Assembly (NCBI GenBank): GCA_036924285.1
Contig: JAYKYS010000009.1
Coordinates: 14,446,001 to 14,510,000, forward strand
From: Asterella californica
Taxonomy: Eukaryota; Streptophyta; Marchantiopsida; Marchantiales; Aytoniaceae
Direction of reading: 5' to 3'
Length of the DNA stretch: 64,000 nt
Shown here piece after piece: positions 10,812 through 22,600 of the stretch. The position numbers and the translations under genes are program-made. The notes under the pieces are model-generated. The model was given only the letters and a program-made list of their open reading frames with translations. It was not told where the DNA came from and searched no databases. Within the stretch, counting starts at the first letter, position 1, and each line of letters opens with the position of its first letter.

Positions 10812-13800
10812 TTGGGATTGACGTCATGTCGATCAGTATGTTATAGGAAGGTTGAGAATCTGAAGAGGTTTGAGAGGCAACATGTGAAGTATGTACAGCA
10901 GTCTTTGTGGGATAGTGGAGAGTTAGCAAGAGATGAATACATATCTGGAGTGTTTGAAGAGCAGTATTTGGTAGATACTATAGGGGAGTTGAAATCTATA
11001 TTAGAAAGCTCTACAGATGATGTAGATAGAGTGGTGAGAGTGAGCTCCAAGGAGCTTTATGATGTTATTGATAAGTTTATAGACCGACAAGAGGTGTGTG
11101 TGGAGACCAAGTACAAGTCAGTGGCAAAGAAAGTCAAACCAATGGCTTTGCCTTTACCACTCGATTACAATCAGAAGATGGAGCAAGCTGCACGAGAACC
11201 GACGCTCAGAGGACCGAGAAGAATTGGGCACCAGTTCACAGAGACAACACTGAAGGAGCTGAGGATTGGAGGTGATGGATTTCTTACTGAGCAAGAGAAG
11301 AAGAGCTTCAGGGAGATGCTATCTAGGCATGGTAAGGCGTTTGCGTTTGAGTCAAATGAAGTAGGATGTGTAGATCCAAGTGTAGTTGCACCTATGGTAA
11401 TCTTTACTATACCGCATGTGCCTTGGAATCTACGTCCTATCCCTGTACCTAGAGCTCATCTACCAAAGCTGATAGACTTGCTCAATGAGAGGATTAGGAT
11501 GGGTATCTTGGAACCATCTATAGCTCCCTACTCTAGCAGATGGTTTACTGTTCCGAAGAAGAGTGGAGCTTTGAGATTCATTCAAGATATGCAGCCCGTT
11601 AACAAGGTGACTATCAAGAATATGGGTATAGGACCTATTGTAGACGAGTTTGCAGAGGCTTTTGCTGGTCGTGCTATCTATTCAATGGGAGACTTATATT
11701 CAGGTTACGATCAGTTTCAGTTATCCTCTGAGAGTAGAGACTTGACTACAATGAGGACACCTTTGGGGTTACTAAGGATGTGCACCTTGCCACAAGGTGC
11801 TACCAATTCTGTAGCACATATGATGAATGGCATGAATAAAGTTTTGAGGGATTTCATTCCTGAAAAAACTATGCCATTCCTTGATGATGTGCCGATCAAA
11901 GGGTGTGCTGAAGAGGAGAAGAATGAGGTAATGGATCAGAGGGGGTGCCGTAAGTTTGTTGCAGATCACATAGCCGACTGTGATAAGATATTGAGTCGAC
12001 TGGAGGAGGTTCATTTGACTTTATCAGGAGCAAAGTCTGTATTTGGAGAACAAGAGGTGTTGATTGTGGGGCACCTATGTGGATCTTATGGTCGGAAACC
12101 TTGTCCAAACAAGGTTGATGCCATTCGAAGGATGAAGGAGACATGTGGATCGGTTACTGAGGTGAGAAGATTTCTAGGTGCATGTGTGTTTTATCATATA
12201 TGGATTCCACACTTTGCACATGTAGCAGATCCGTTGTACAAGTTGTTGAGGAAGGGGCAAAGATTTCAGTGGCAAGAGGAGCAAAGCGAGTCTATGAAGA
12301 AGTTGAAGGATCTATTGTCTTCACCACCAACTCTTCGGAAGGTAACATATGAGTTGGGGAGATCTGTTATCCTTACTGTTGATACTAGTCCTATTGGCAT
12401 TGGATGGGCTGTAGGGCAAGACGATGAGGATGGGAATAGATATGTGGTGCGTTTTGGTGCTAAGGTATTAAGTTCACGGCAGAGAGACTACCCTCAGGTC
12501 AAGAGAGAGCTATGGGGAGTAGTTACTGCGATGAAGAGTGACAAGGAATACTTGATAGGAGCACCTGTGGTTGTGGAGACAGATTGTTTACCTCTCTTGG
12601 GAATGATCACTAGCTGTACAACTCCAGATATTGCTATGTTGAGATGGATAGCATATATCAAGTCCTTGAACCCAGAATTTAGACATATTGCAGGAAAAGA
12701 CAATCCTGTGGCAGATATGTTATCAAGGGCTAGGTACTACGGTGAGAAGGAAATGATAGATGACCAGGAGGATGTGGGAACAGAGTTCTATTCTAGTGTT
12801 CTTGCTAGAAAGGATAGAAGCTGTTTTGCAGCTCCATTGGAGTTATTTGAGGAAACTATGTACGATGACGAGTGGTTGGATCTTGGGCGCTATTTGAGTT
12901 CATTGGAAAGGCAAGAAGGCTGGTCTGATGCAGATTTCAAGAGGATCCGTAGAATAGCTTATGGTTACTTTTTACATGGAGGACATCTATGGAAGCGCCT
13001 TAAGCTACAAGGAGGTATACCGCAACGGGTGGTATGTGACTTGGAATTGCAACAGCAGCTGATCAAGAAGTTTCATGAGAGTCTATGGGCCGGTCATAGA
13101 GGAGTTTGGGCTACATTTGCCAAGATAAAGGAGAAGTATTGGTGGAAGGGTATGTATAAGGATGTAGTACAATTTGTTTCATCCTGTATATCTTGCCAGA
13201 TGTATTCCAACATACGTCATCGTGATGGGTTGCATCCTACTTATCCTTTAGCCATTCATTACAAATGGGTAGTGGATCTGGTAACTATGCCATTTGGGCT
13301 TGGACAAATGAGGTATCTAGTCTTGGCTAGAGAAGATCTATCTAACCAAGTTGAAGGCCGTGCCTTGAGGACGAAGACCACTGCTAGTGTCTGCCGCTTT
13401 CTACTTGAAGATGTTATTTGTAGGTATGGGTGTGTGGGAAAGATCACTGCAGATAGAGGCGAGCTGGATTCACAAGAAGCAGTTGAGTTCTTCAAGCGAT
13501 TGGGAATCAAGTTGGCGTTAACCACTGCTTACAATCCTGAAGGGAATGGCAAGAGCGAACGAGGTCATCCGCCAATCATCAAAGCTTTGGTAAAAGCTTG
13601 CAAGGGTAAGATCCGTGAATGGCCTAGACTGCTACCATTTGCTTTGTGGGCAGATCGTACAACTCTTAGTACCGTTACAGGTTACATGCCAGCAGAGTTA
13701 ATACTAGGGCAAAAACCTGTGATGCCGATTGAAGAGGTTGTGCCTACTTGGAATGTTTTGCCATGGGAAGATGGTAGAAGTACGGAGGATCTTCTTGCAT

Positions 13801-14222
13801 TAAGGATCCAACAGTTAGAACGGAGACCTGAGGATGTTGCCAAAGCTGTGGAAAGGTTGAAGACTGCTAGAGAGAGAAACAAAGGCAGATTTGATAGAAC
13901 GCATAGATTACGACCCAAACCAGTTAAAGAAGGTGATTGGGTGTTAGTCTATGATAGTAGTCTTGATAATCAACATAGCACTATCAGAAAGTTCTCCAAG
14001 AGATGGTTTGGATCTTATGTGGTGTTAGAAGTTTATGATAATGCCACATACTCCTTGAGAGAGTTAGATGGTGCAGTGCTCAAGATACCAGTCGCAGGAA
14101 AGAGAATCAAGCTCTTTAGAAGGAGAGGGGAGGATCGGAACGTTGCAGAGTTTACAGAGAATGAAGCTGAAGACTCAATGCAGGTTGAAGATGAGTTTGA
14201 AGCCGAAGCTGAAGAGTCTTGA
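10812..14222 (+). CDS. pol: Element A Pol: RT, RNase H, integrase
   Basis: An open frame of 1,136 codons; the first codon is TTG and not a real start. Order of domains: a family-specific N-terminus (1-130); reverse transcriptase with FTVPKKSGALRFIQD near residue 245 and the catalytic FLDD at 356-359; RNase H with TVDTSP near 522 and a later ETDCLPLL; integrase zinc-binding HHCC (His near 754, CISC near 794); integrase core with Asp near 822, ADRG near 881 and the catalytic Glu in GKSERG near 915; and a GPY/F-like C-terminal module (KRWFGSYVVLEVY). No internal stop is present. This is the best preserved pol in the window and could be functional if the upstream frames are joined. Confidence 0.95.
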   Translation: MGLTSCRSVCYRKVENLKRFERQHVKYVQQSLWDSGELARDEYISGVFEEQYLVDTIGELKSILESSTDDVDRVVRVSSKELYDVIDKFIDRQEVCVETKYKSVAKKVKPMALPLPLDYNQKMEQAAREPTLRGPRRIGHQFTETTLKELRIGGDGFLTEQEKKSFREMLSRHGKAFAFESNEVGCVDPSVVAPMVIFTIPHVPWNLRPIPVPRAHLPKLIDLLNERIRMGILEPSIAPYSSRWFTVPKKSGALRFIQDMQPVNKVTIKNMGIGPIVDEFAEAFAGRAIYSMGDLYSGYDQFQLSSESRDLTTMRTPLGLLRMCTLPQGATNSVAHMMNGMNKVLRDFIPEKTMPFLDDVPIKGCAEEEKNEVMDQRGCRKFVADHIADCDKILSRLEEVHLTLSGAKSVFGEQEVLIVGHLCGSYGRKPCPNKVDAIRRMKETCGSVTEVRRFLGACVFYHIWIPHFAHVADPLYKLLRKGQRFQWQEEQSESMKKLKDLLSSPPTLRKVTYELGRSVILTVDTSPIGIGWAVGQDDEDGNRYVVRFGAKVLSSRQRDYPQVKRELWGVVTAMKSDKEYLIGAPVVVETDCLPLLGMITSCTTPDIAMLRWIAYIKSLNPEFRHIAGKDNPVADMLSRARYYGEKEMIDDQEDVGTEFYSSVLARKDRSCFAAPLELFEETMYDDEWLDLGRYLSSLERQEGWSDADFKRIRRIAYGYFLHGGHLWKRLKLQGGIPQRVVCDLELQQQLIKKFHESLWAGHRGVWATFAKIKEKYWWKGMYKDVVQFVSSCISCQMYSNIRHRDGLHPTYPLAIHYKWVVDLVTMPFGLGQMRYLVLAREDLSNQVEGRALRTKTTASVCRFLLEDVICRYGCVGKITADRGELDSQEAVEFFKRLGIKLALTTAYNPEGNGKSERGHPPIIKALVKACKGKIREWPRLLPFALWADRTTLSTVTGYMPAELILGQKPVMPIEEVVPTWNVLPWEDGRSTEDLLALRIQQLERRPEDVAKAVERLKTARERNKGRFDRTHRLRPKPVKEGDWVLVYDSSLDNQHSTIRKFSKRWFGSYVVLEVYDNATYSLRELDGAVLKIPVAGKRIKLFRRRGEDRNVAEFTENEAEDSMQVEDEFEAEAEES

Positions 14223-14256
14223 TCTGGATGGCACATACCGGAGGATGTGCAGGTTC

Positions 14257-14268
14257 AGAGGGGGTGGA
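14257..14268 (+). other. Element A polypurine tract
   Basis: AGAGGGGGTGGA lies directly before the 3' LTR start TGTCGCG, the normal place for priming plus-strand DNA. Equivalent tracts precede LTR G (28371-28390) and the A2 LTR (minus, 19698-19712). Confidence 0.85.
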
Positions 14269-15551
14269 TGTCGCGCTACTTGACGGCTACATGTTATATT
14301 TCTACTCCGACGCTTGAGTTTAGTAGTTCTAGAAGTTAGCTCTTATTACTTCTAGTCGTTTATGTATATGTTTGACATCTTTGCATACGGTGTTAACGCT
14401 ATTTTGAGTCTTAGTAGTTTGATTACCATGTTGATAGGGCTTAAGCTCATGGGTTGTATTTGCGTGTCACCCATGCACGCTTTCTAGCTGATTTAAGTTA
14501 TTTTTCGGGGCTGCGTGTCGTTTTAAGTAATTTAAGTTTTACGCTGGTACTCTAGGGAGCTTGACGTGGTAGCCTATGAGTAAAACTAAGTTGCCACGTG
14601 GTTTAGGGTACTAAAGGACAACCAAGTGGAGCTATGAACTCCCATTGGTCTGATTTTGTCTTTAGTTTAACTCTAAATTTAGAAACAGAGCTCTAAAGGA
14701 GAGTTCGAGCATTTGGTGAGGGATCTTCGAAATCTGAGAGCACAGGAGGGTAGAGCTCGTCATGCCAAGCACTTCCAGTGAAAATTTCGATCGATTTGAG
14801 TCAATAAAGACGGAGTTATGAGCAATTGAAGTTCGGATTGTGCTAGAATTGAATCATTTTGGTTGGATTTAGGGTTTTCAGTGTCACTCGCAGAAGATTT
14901 GAGGAAATTGCTTCAAAACTTCGAGGTTGTATTTTCCGCCAGCAGGGCTACGATTTCACAAAAAGTTTCATATCGATTGATTAACTGAGTAATTCAGGGC
15001 GGCCGCTGAAGCTGAGGGGGTCTGAAAAGCTCTTAGTCTAGAGCAGCGACTTCAGAGGAGGAGATCTACAGTTCTGTGTACATTCAGGAGTCCCAACTTC
15101 ACAGGGATGTTCAGCACCCTGTAGACTGCAAATCCTGTAAGAAAATTCGAAATTGACCGAGCCAAACTCCTGTTATAGGTTGAAATAGCCAGCTAGGTAC
15201 CAGAAATTGCCGTAGTTTTCTTGCTCAAAACTTCTCTGTTCATATCTCCGTGTCAGAATTTGATCTCAGGCTGAAATTTCGTCTGTGAGTTCAGTAGTAC
15301 CTCATTTGCATGTAGGGGAAGTTTAGAGGTCTAAACCTTCATAGTTTTCCTCTCAGTGAGTGTCAAAGTTCACCGCCGGATCCTATTACTGCCTGCTAGA
15401 CCTGAATTTCGTCTTCTGGGTATATTACTAGATCTTACACATCTGTCTGAGTGTTTATAGCCCCTGTTGTAACCTGAAAGCCAACCTCTTGAGTGAACAA
15501 CCACAGCCAGAAGCCCGGCGCTTTCCTAGGTAGACGGATTACACTCCGACA
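14269..15551 (+). repeat. Element A 3' LTR
   Basis: 1,283 bp, a direct repeat of 7041-8311 with an extra 12 bp around 14752. It ends CTCCGACA and is followed by ACGTG, where the interrupted B leader resumes. Confidence 0.93.
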
Positions 15552-15555
15552 ACGT

Positions 15556-15678
15556 GAAGGTCTGGGATGGAGATTTCTTCGGTGTGTGAACTTTGAAGAG
15601 ATTGGCAGTCATGAGTGGGGATGGAAAAGATGATGGAGATGGAGCTAGTGGTTCAGGTGGGTTGCCGAAGGTGCAGTT
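15556..15678 (+). pseudogene. gag: Family B leader and first codons of gag
   Basis: After element A is removed, this joins 7017-7040. It resembles the A leader (GTGAAGGTCTGGGATGGAG against GTGAAACACCTAGGGTGGG), and then an ATG at 15611 opens an Asp/Gly-rich frame (MSGDGKDDG...). The frame is cut after about 22 codons by the LTR at 15679. Confidence 0.5.
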
Positions 15679-16790
15679 TGTCGCGACCCTCATTCTCAAG
15701 ATCGGGCGTAGACGCGGACAACAGAATCCTAGCGGACTTGTGCTAGGTTGTGAGCGCTGCGAGTAGGACTTAACGGCTTGGCCGAGAAGTCGGGATCAGA
15801 TGAACCCTAAGTGGTTCTCTGAACCAAGGTTGGAACATTGGGTTAGGACCTAAGGGCCTACCCCAAGACGACCCCAGACGAACGCTGACCTAATGAGGCA
15901 AGTCTAGGAACAGATCGAAACATGAGTCTGAGACATGGGTCCGAGACGCAGACGGACCGTGGTTCGGACGCTGGTCCGACCACAGGGTTCGAGTCTGGGT
16001 CTGGACCACAGATTCTCAGAAAAATGGCTAAGTGTTGGAGCTCCAGCAACGTTTTAGGTCGTGGACGGAGCTCCACGTAAGATCTCAAGGCGAATGAGAT
16101 ATCATTGGAAAGGTCTAGTCGAGAGCTTTCGAGTGATATATAACACTCTTCGATCTGACCTCCGAGATGGAAGTTATGATCGAACCAGGATCGGGTTGTG
16201 ATATAATTTTTAGGGACCAAAGAGGAGGGCGGGGTTGCCGATCCTCAGAAGTATATATGAGGGGACACGATGCATGGATGGGCCAGGCCGAGTCACCCGA
16301 CCCCATGGTTTTTACGGTCGTACTCTGAGGGCATGAGGTGATGGCTGGGCCGGTTCCAAGGCACGTTCCGATCCAGACCTGTACGTCTGGACTTAGGAAC
16401 GATGTAAGGGCTGGGGCAAGACTAGGGAACGAGTCGGCGGGTTAGATCACCGTTCGGGAGCCTAGACCCAGACGGACATCACAGGCAGTTGGACCGCTAG
16501 GTGTGCTGGAGGCACCGTTTAGGACCCTGGACTTTATGGGAAGTCCGTCCTAAGTCATATTGTGACTTGCTCATGTTTTGGGACCGACCTAGACGGGTCT
16601 AGGTCAGGATTTAGGAACTGCTGAGCTTGATGAATAAGGAGACAGTCCGGCTCCGGTCCGGACCAAACTGAGATAAGATACGTGGTGCATGGACGTTAAC
16701 TTGTGATTGTGTTTGCAGGTTAGCGATGTAAAGTTTGCGACCTACTGAGCAAGAGCTTCCGCTGGCGCAACAAGCCGGTAGGTGCGTGAA
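15679..16790 (+). repeat. 5' LTR of a Del/Tekay-like gypsy element
   Basis: It starts TGTCGCGACCC, like the TGTCACGACCC start common in plant Del-type LTRs, and ends a few bases before a TGGTATCAGAGC primer site. A TATATA box lies at about 16250-16256. No partner LTR is in the window because the element is cut near 17610. The exact 3' edge (16785-16793) is uncertain. Confidence 0.75.
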
Positions 16791-16793
16791 AAG

Positions 16794-16811
16794 TGGTATC
16801 AGAGCTAACGC
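16794..16811 (+). other. Primer binding site for initiator tRNA-Met
   Basis: TGGTATCAGAGC at 16794-16805 is the standard plant retrotransposon primer site, complementary to the 3' end of tRNA-iMet. It fixes the plus orientation of this element. Confidence 0.93.
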
Positions 16812-16916
16812 TTCGGTGAACGAGAACTAAAGGTAACGGCTGAAGGCTGGACGCTTGAGGAGGGACGAAGACAAGACACGAAGCGGATCAATGTTTCTAG
16901 ATGAACACTTGGAGCG

Positions 16917-17610
16917 ATGACCGACGTAGGACAGAGTTCCAAGAGGAAGTTCAAGAGACGAGTGGCGGCTGACACCGGGACCAGATCGACTCGAGCTAGC
17001 CCCGAGGCACAGTCAAGGGACGATAACCGACAACCTTCGTCCCAACGTCAAGGGAGTCCAGTACCAGCTGCGGCACCGGTGCAGCAAGATGGAGTCTTGC
17101 CAACGGTGCCCAACGATTCAGATGCGGGAAGTCAAGGAGCCTTGTATGCAGAACTCATCAAGATGATGAAGACCATGCAGGAGGGTATGATTTCCAGGGA
17201 TAAACGTATCGCTGAGCTTGAGGCAGACCAAGGAAGTTCCTCGTCTACCAGAAAGCTTTTGTAAGACAAATTTGTCGACCCTGTTTTCAGGTATAGGACG
17301 GACTCGCAAGGTTAAGGATTTCTTAACTGAGTTGGACCTATACTTTGAGGCGCAACAGGCTCAGGAGTCTGACAAGGTGAGAACGGCGGTTACGTTCCTG
17401 AAGGATCATGCGCTTCTCTGGTGGACTGCATACAGAGACGAGCATGCCTTGACCATCTCGACGCTTGGTTGGAAAGAGTTCAAGGTGTTGCTCGCGGGAC
17501 GATTCACTCCGGAGTATCAAAGGATTCGAGATGATGTCGAGCTAGTTAGGCTGAAGCAGACAAGGACGCTGTCGAGGAGAGTCCTTCTCAGGAAGGGCGA
17601 GCCTTCTGGC
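16917..17610 (+). pseudogene. gag: Del-like Gag, truncated and frameshifted
   Basis: An ATG at 16917 opens a basic, Ser/Gln-rich N-terminus (MTDVGQSSKRKFKRR...). A one-base shift near 17250 leads to a frame carrying the retrotransposon gag (capsid) signature: FLTELDLYFEAQQ, then AVTFLKDHALLWWTAY and GWKEFKVLLAGRFTPEYQRIRDD. This matches the PF03732-type plant gag. The sequence departs from the gag pattern near 17570 and stops being coding at about 17610, where the A2 LTR begins, so the zinc finger and all of pol are missing. Confidence 0.85.
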
Positions 17611-18860
17611 TGTGATAATTCGTGAGGTAGGAGTAGAAATCAAATACCAAGGCAAGAGCCAAGACTGGTAGTACACAACGGCTGAAGTCACTCACATAGA
17701 CTACTCTCTGACCATAGGTCACTTGCTATTTTTCTGATCAAGTCTCAGGAGATAGATCCACCTTCAGACACAGCATATAAGAGAAACCTGAACTCACGGT
17801 GCTTTATTTCTCTTCCAAACACACCCAATATTCTTCCACATACATCAATTTACAACCTATCTCTACTCAACGCCTTACGTTGATCACCGCAGATGCCAAA
17901 CAGCCAATTCCCACTCAACTAGTCTTTTCTCCAGCAGATTTCTCTCCAAAACCCACAACCCTATGAAGATCTGAAACCCCAACGCCTTGTATCCCTTCTT
18001 ACAACAGCTTCAGCACTGAAATTTCTCAGAAGAACCTGATCTTCTCAGTTCCTATCTTCTCCTCCGCTCAGATAGATGCTCCTAGCTCACCAGATTCACC
18101 TCAAACAGCCTAGTAGGTAAATTCAAGCTCTTCCAACTCTTAATCCTCCCTCTGCGTCAATCTCCCAACTGAAACTATCAGGAATTTAACCCCACATCGA
18201 TCAAAAGTCCTCTGCAGATTATCAAGCGATCTCCCTCAATAAAACAACCTCTTGTCCGTTCAGAAGATAGTTCTGCCTCCAAACTGTATAATAGATAAAG
18301 TTCCCGCTCCCAAACATTTGTCCGCCTCAGTTCTGTCAGAAAAATTGATCTCTCCCAACCTCCAAGCTTCTCCTGCACTTCCCTCATCCTAAATCCCTAA
18401 TTCCCTTCCTTCGCTTCAGCTCTCAGCTCTCAGTCCAAAAATCGCTTGAAAAGTGTCCCCCGATCCCAAGCCGCCGCAGGTATTTAACCTAAAAGTTAAG
18501 GCCCCAGCTTAAGCTGCCCCCCTGCTGTCCTTATAAGTGCACTCACTTATCAGAAGCAGGGCCCTAGCTTAAGCTGCCCCCCTGCTGTCCTTATGCGTAC
18601 AGAGCTTTATTTACAAAGTTGGCCCCTTTTTAATACAAGTTTCACAATTGTCTCCACAAACTCTACTCCTTCACTAATAAAGGTTCTCATAGCCTCATTC
18701 TCCATCTTAAGCTGACTCGATGGTTATTTAACTAATTAACAAAAGTTTCCTGTGCTCTTGATGCCATCTTGATGTCATCCTGAATATACTACAAGCCATC
18801 CAATGTAGGCCGAAGCCCCAACACTTATGAGGCTGCCCCACAGGACTTACAGCCCCCCCA

Positions 18861-19056
18861 TATGCGCACCAGGTATCTCTCATAGTATATTCAGGATGGC
18901 ATGCGGAGGCTTAGACCAGGTAGCCCACGATTAAGGGAGATATCGGTCAGCCCCTCCATATGCGCACCAGGTATCTCTCATAGTATATTCAGGATGGCAT
19001 GTGAAGGCTTAGGCCAGGTAGCCCATGATTAAGAGAGATACCGGTCTCCCGCCCCT
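18861..19056. repeat. 98-bp tandem duplication in the SINE-like module
   Basis: The segment starting TATGCGCACCAGGTATCTCTC at 18861 (20 bases: TATGCGCACCAGGTATCTCT) recurs at 18959 with a few differences. It differs in unit and position from the 71-bp duplication of copy 1. Confidence 0.8.
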
Positions 19057-19130
19057 AGATATACAGGACGTGGCTGCATATCCAACATAGACTCCCTTCC
19101 AGGAGGTCAACATGCCAGAATAGGAACCAG

Positions 19131-19197
19131 AGGCCAGGAGGGATTGATCCTGAGACCACTTCCCTCATAGGCAGGCGCCCTATCACTGGGATGGTCT
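19131..19197 (-). other. tRNA-like head, second copy
   Basis: Same box A and box B motifs as 4978-5046, but the acceptor-stem pairing is broken by substitutions (GACCATC at its 5' end). Confidence 0.45.
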
Positions 19198-19698
19198 TTG
19201 GTTCCGTTTAAAATTGTTAAACTTCCTGTACATATGCTTTTGCTAAGAAATTTTCTTATAAAGTCTTTACTAGCCTTCTCTACGCTAACTTCTGCATACA
19301 ACTCCGTTCTTAATGAACAAGGAGTCAAAACTATAGTATTTGTGAACACCTACACGCTCACGCTATCAGATTCTGAGTTCGAGTCACGAGCCAAAATCGA
19401 TGGATTTCCCTCTTTCACATATTTCTCAGTTTAAAACCCGTACTAACTATTGCTTAAAACACTTTCTGCCAAAACTGTAAGCATGAGGTCGCTCTCCTCG
19501 TCGAGCTCCGCATTTTGATGCCCTTCGACCTCTTTCAGGGTGATATTTCAGTCTAAGTTAGGGGGCAACTTGTCAAGCATGGCCCCAGCTTAGCTCTTGC
19601 CCAGCTTGATAAGCTAGGGTGCAGCTTCCTGAACAAATGCTGGTTGAGTGCCTTCTAAAGGTCCGTTTCATCATATGGAATGTCACGCACTACGACAT

Positions 19699-22600
19699 TC
19701 ACCCCTCCAAACTTGCACATCCTCCGGTATGTGCCAACCTTTCCACTAGTCCAAGGTTCTCTAAATTACCATCGTCCTCCTCCTCGTCCTCTACGTCTTC
19801 TTCTGATACCAGATCTGCTTTTGCATCCATCATATGATCTGACTCCAAAAATTCATCTAGCTCAATGGATTCTCCCCTTCTTCTAAACAACTTGATACGC
19901 TTACCAGCAATAGGAAGTCTCAGAGGTGTATCATCGAGCTCCCGTAAAGAGTAAATAGCATTCTGATGTACTTCTAAGACAACATACGGACCAAACCACC
20001 TTCTAGAAAATTTCCGAACCGTAGAATGCTGATTCTCTAACGTACTATCATACATCAAAACCCAATCTCCAACATGTATGGGCTTCGGTCAGAGCCTGTG
20101 GGTCTTGTCAAACCTGTCCTTGTTCTTGAGACGGGCCTCTTTCAGTTTCTGTTGAGCCTCTATAAGATCCTCCTCTCTATGCTCCAACTGTCTGAGTCGA
20201 AGTGCAAGAAGTTGTACATGATCCATTTCGTCCTCCCACGGTATAGTAGCCCATGTAGGAAAGTCCTCCTCTGCCGGCATAATTGGTTTCTGATCCAGCA
20301 TTAGTTCAATGGACATGTATCCAGTAGTAGTGCAGTGAGTAGACCTGTCAGCCCATAGAGCAAAAGGAAGCAACCTAGGCCACTGTCTATGTCTACCATC
20401 GCCTGCCTTTACCATAGCTTGAACAATTGACGGATGTCCTCTCTCGCTCTTACCAATCCCTTCCGGATTCATAGCAGTAGTGAGTTTGAGTTTCACTCCG
20501 TGTTGGGCGAAGAACTCCTTCGCTTCCGTACCACGCAACTCTCCTCTGTCTGCACGCTATCTCCCTATAGATCCGTACCTACAGATAATATCTTCAAGAA
20601 CAAACCTACATATCCCTTCTGTGGTCTTCGTCCTCAGAGCTCGTCCTTCCACAAAGTTGGAGAGGTCTTCTCGAGCCAACACCAAGTACCTCATATCCCA
20701 TAACCCAGGAGGCATTGCTACCAAATCAAGAACCCATTGAAAATGGATACTAGGCGGATAGGTTGACACCAGACCATCTCTGTAACGTACCTTTGAATAA
20801 AATTGACAGTGCAAGCATGAACTTACAAAGTTCACCACATCTTGGTAAAGTCCTCTCCACCAGTATCTCTCTTTCAACTTTGTGTAGGTAGCCCAAGCTC
20901 CTCGATGTCCGGCCCACAAGGTGTCATGAAACTCCTTCATTAATCGTTGCTTGGTCTGCAGATCATCTATAACTCGTAAAAGTGCTCCGTCTCCTCTCTT
21001 TGGACGTTTCCAAAGATACCCATCTCGCAATAAGTAGTCATATGCCTTCCTCCTTACCTCTCTAAACTCTGCATCACTCAAACCTTCCCGCCTGTTTAAA
21101 GAGCTCAGAAAGAATCCAATGTCAGGTAACCTTCCCGTGTAGAACTCCTCTTTGAACGGCAGCGGATCCAAGTTTGTAGCCCGTCGATTAACCTGACATT
21201 GAGCATCCTTTCTCTCTTCTTCCTCAGCTTCTGAAAACATGACATCCTCATCTACAAATCGAGCCCTTGATAACATATCTGCGACCACATTCTCCTTTCC
21301 TTTTATATGTTTCAGCTTTGGATTCAAGCTTCTAATATAAGCAATCGCTATGTCTGGCGTGTTACAGTTGGATATCATGCCTAGTAGAGGTAGACAATCT
21401 GTTTCTAGGACTACATGAGCACCAATCAGAAACTCACGGTCTGTCTTCATTGCTTCACCGCTCTCCACAACTCACGCTTCACCTGGGGATAATCTCGTTG
21501 CCTGTCCGTCAAGATCCTAGCTCCAAACCTAGAGGTAAGCCGCATACCATCCGCATCATCTTGACCTATCGCCCAACCAATCGTCTTTTGACTAGTATCT
21601 ACTGTGACAATGACAGATCTCCCACACCCGTAGTCTACTCTTCTCAGAACAGGTGGAGACTGTAGAGCCTCCTTCAGCCTATTCATAGCTTCTCGATGGA
21701 CTGAGGTCCATACAAACCGCTTACCCTTCCTCAATAATGCATACAAAGGCTCGGCAACATGAGCATAATGAGGAATGGATAAACGATAAAATACACAAGC
21801 ACCTAGAAAACGTCGAAGCCCCGTGATATTCCTACAGTCTGCCATCTTAGCTATGGCTTCAACCTTCTCCGGATTTGGTCGTCTTCCAAAAGCACCACAC
21901 AAATGTCCAACCACTAAAATCTCGGACACACCAAACTTGGACTTAGCTCCTGACAGGGTGAGATGTACCTCCTCCAAACGAGTTAAGATACGTTCTACAT
22001 CCCTAATATGATCTGCAACAAACCTCTTACATCCATTCGCAAGTACTACTTCATCCTTGTCTTCAACCGCGCAACCTTTCATAGGAATATCATCTAGAAA
22101 TGGAACAGTAACATCAGGCACAAATTCCCTTAGTACCTTATGCATCGCATTCTGCATATGGGCCACCGAGTTCGTCGCTCCTTGTGGAAGAGTACACATC
22201 CGCATCAATCCCAGAGGCGTACGCATAGTAGTTAAATCTCTACTCTCCACAGCCAGCTGGAACTGATCATAACCAAAATATAGATCTCCTATCGAATAGA
22301 TAGCTCTCCCTGCAAATGCCTATGCTACCTCTTCGATCACAAGACCCGTCCCAACGTTATGAATGGTTACGTTATTCGTAGGCTGTAGGTCTTGAATAAA
22401 ACGCAAAGCTCCTGACTTCTTGGGTACAGTGAACCATCTGCTAGAATATGGCCCCATAGACGGCTCAAGTATCCCCATCTGTACCTTCTCCTTCAACAAC
22501 TCGATGAGCTTAGGCAACAAAGCACGAGGAACTGGGATCGGTTTCAGGTACCAAGGCACATGAGGGATTGTGAATATAACCATAGGTGCTATAACCTTTA

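Larger units (their letters stand above)
7041..15551 (+). mobile_element. Complete family A Ty3/gypsy retrotransposon
   Basis: Full-length element of 8.5 kb: LTR (7041-8311), leader, gag, pro, pol, polypurine tract, LTR (14269-15551). The LTRs start TGTCGCGCTACTTG and end CTCCGACA and differ by a few substitutions and a 12-bp indel. A 4-bp repeat ACGT flanks the element (7037-7040, 15552-15555). The order RT, RNase H, integrase places it in Ty3/gypsy (Metaviridae). It interrupts the leader of a related family B element, whose sequence resumes at 15556. Confidence 0.93.
17611..19697 (-). repeat. A2 copy 2, 3' LTR (minus orientation)
   Basis: Homologous to 3711-5545, with about 200 bp more on its left side. 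The right edge is sharp: minus-strand TGTCGTAGTGCG directly follows the polypurine tract GGAGGGGTGAA. The left edge (TGTGATAATTCG at 17611) is my estimate, taken from the point where the Del gag stops. It carries the SINE-like module (18750-19197) and the repeated CTTAAGCTGCCCCCCTGCTG block (18508-18595). Confidence 0.7.

Noticed and set aside
7041..15551. A 5-bp target duplication for element A
   Set aside because: The flanks read GACGT and ACGTG; only the 4-bp ACGT is shared at equal positions.
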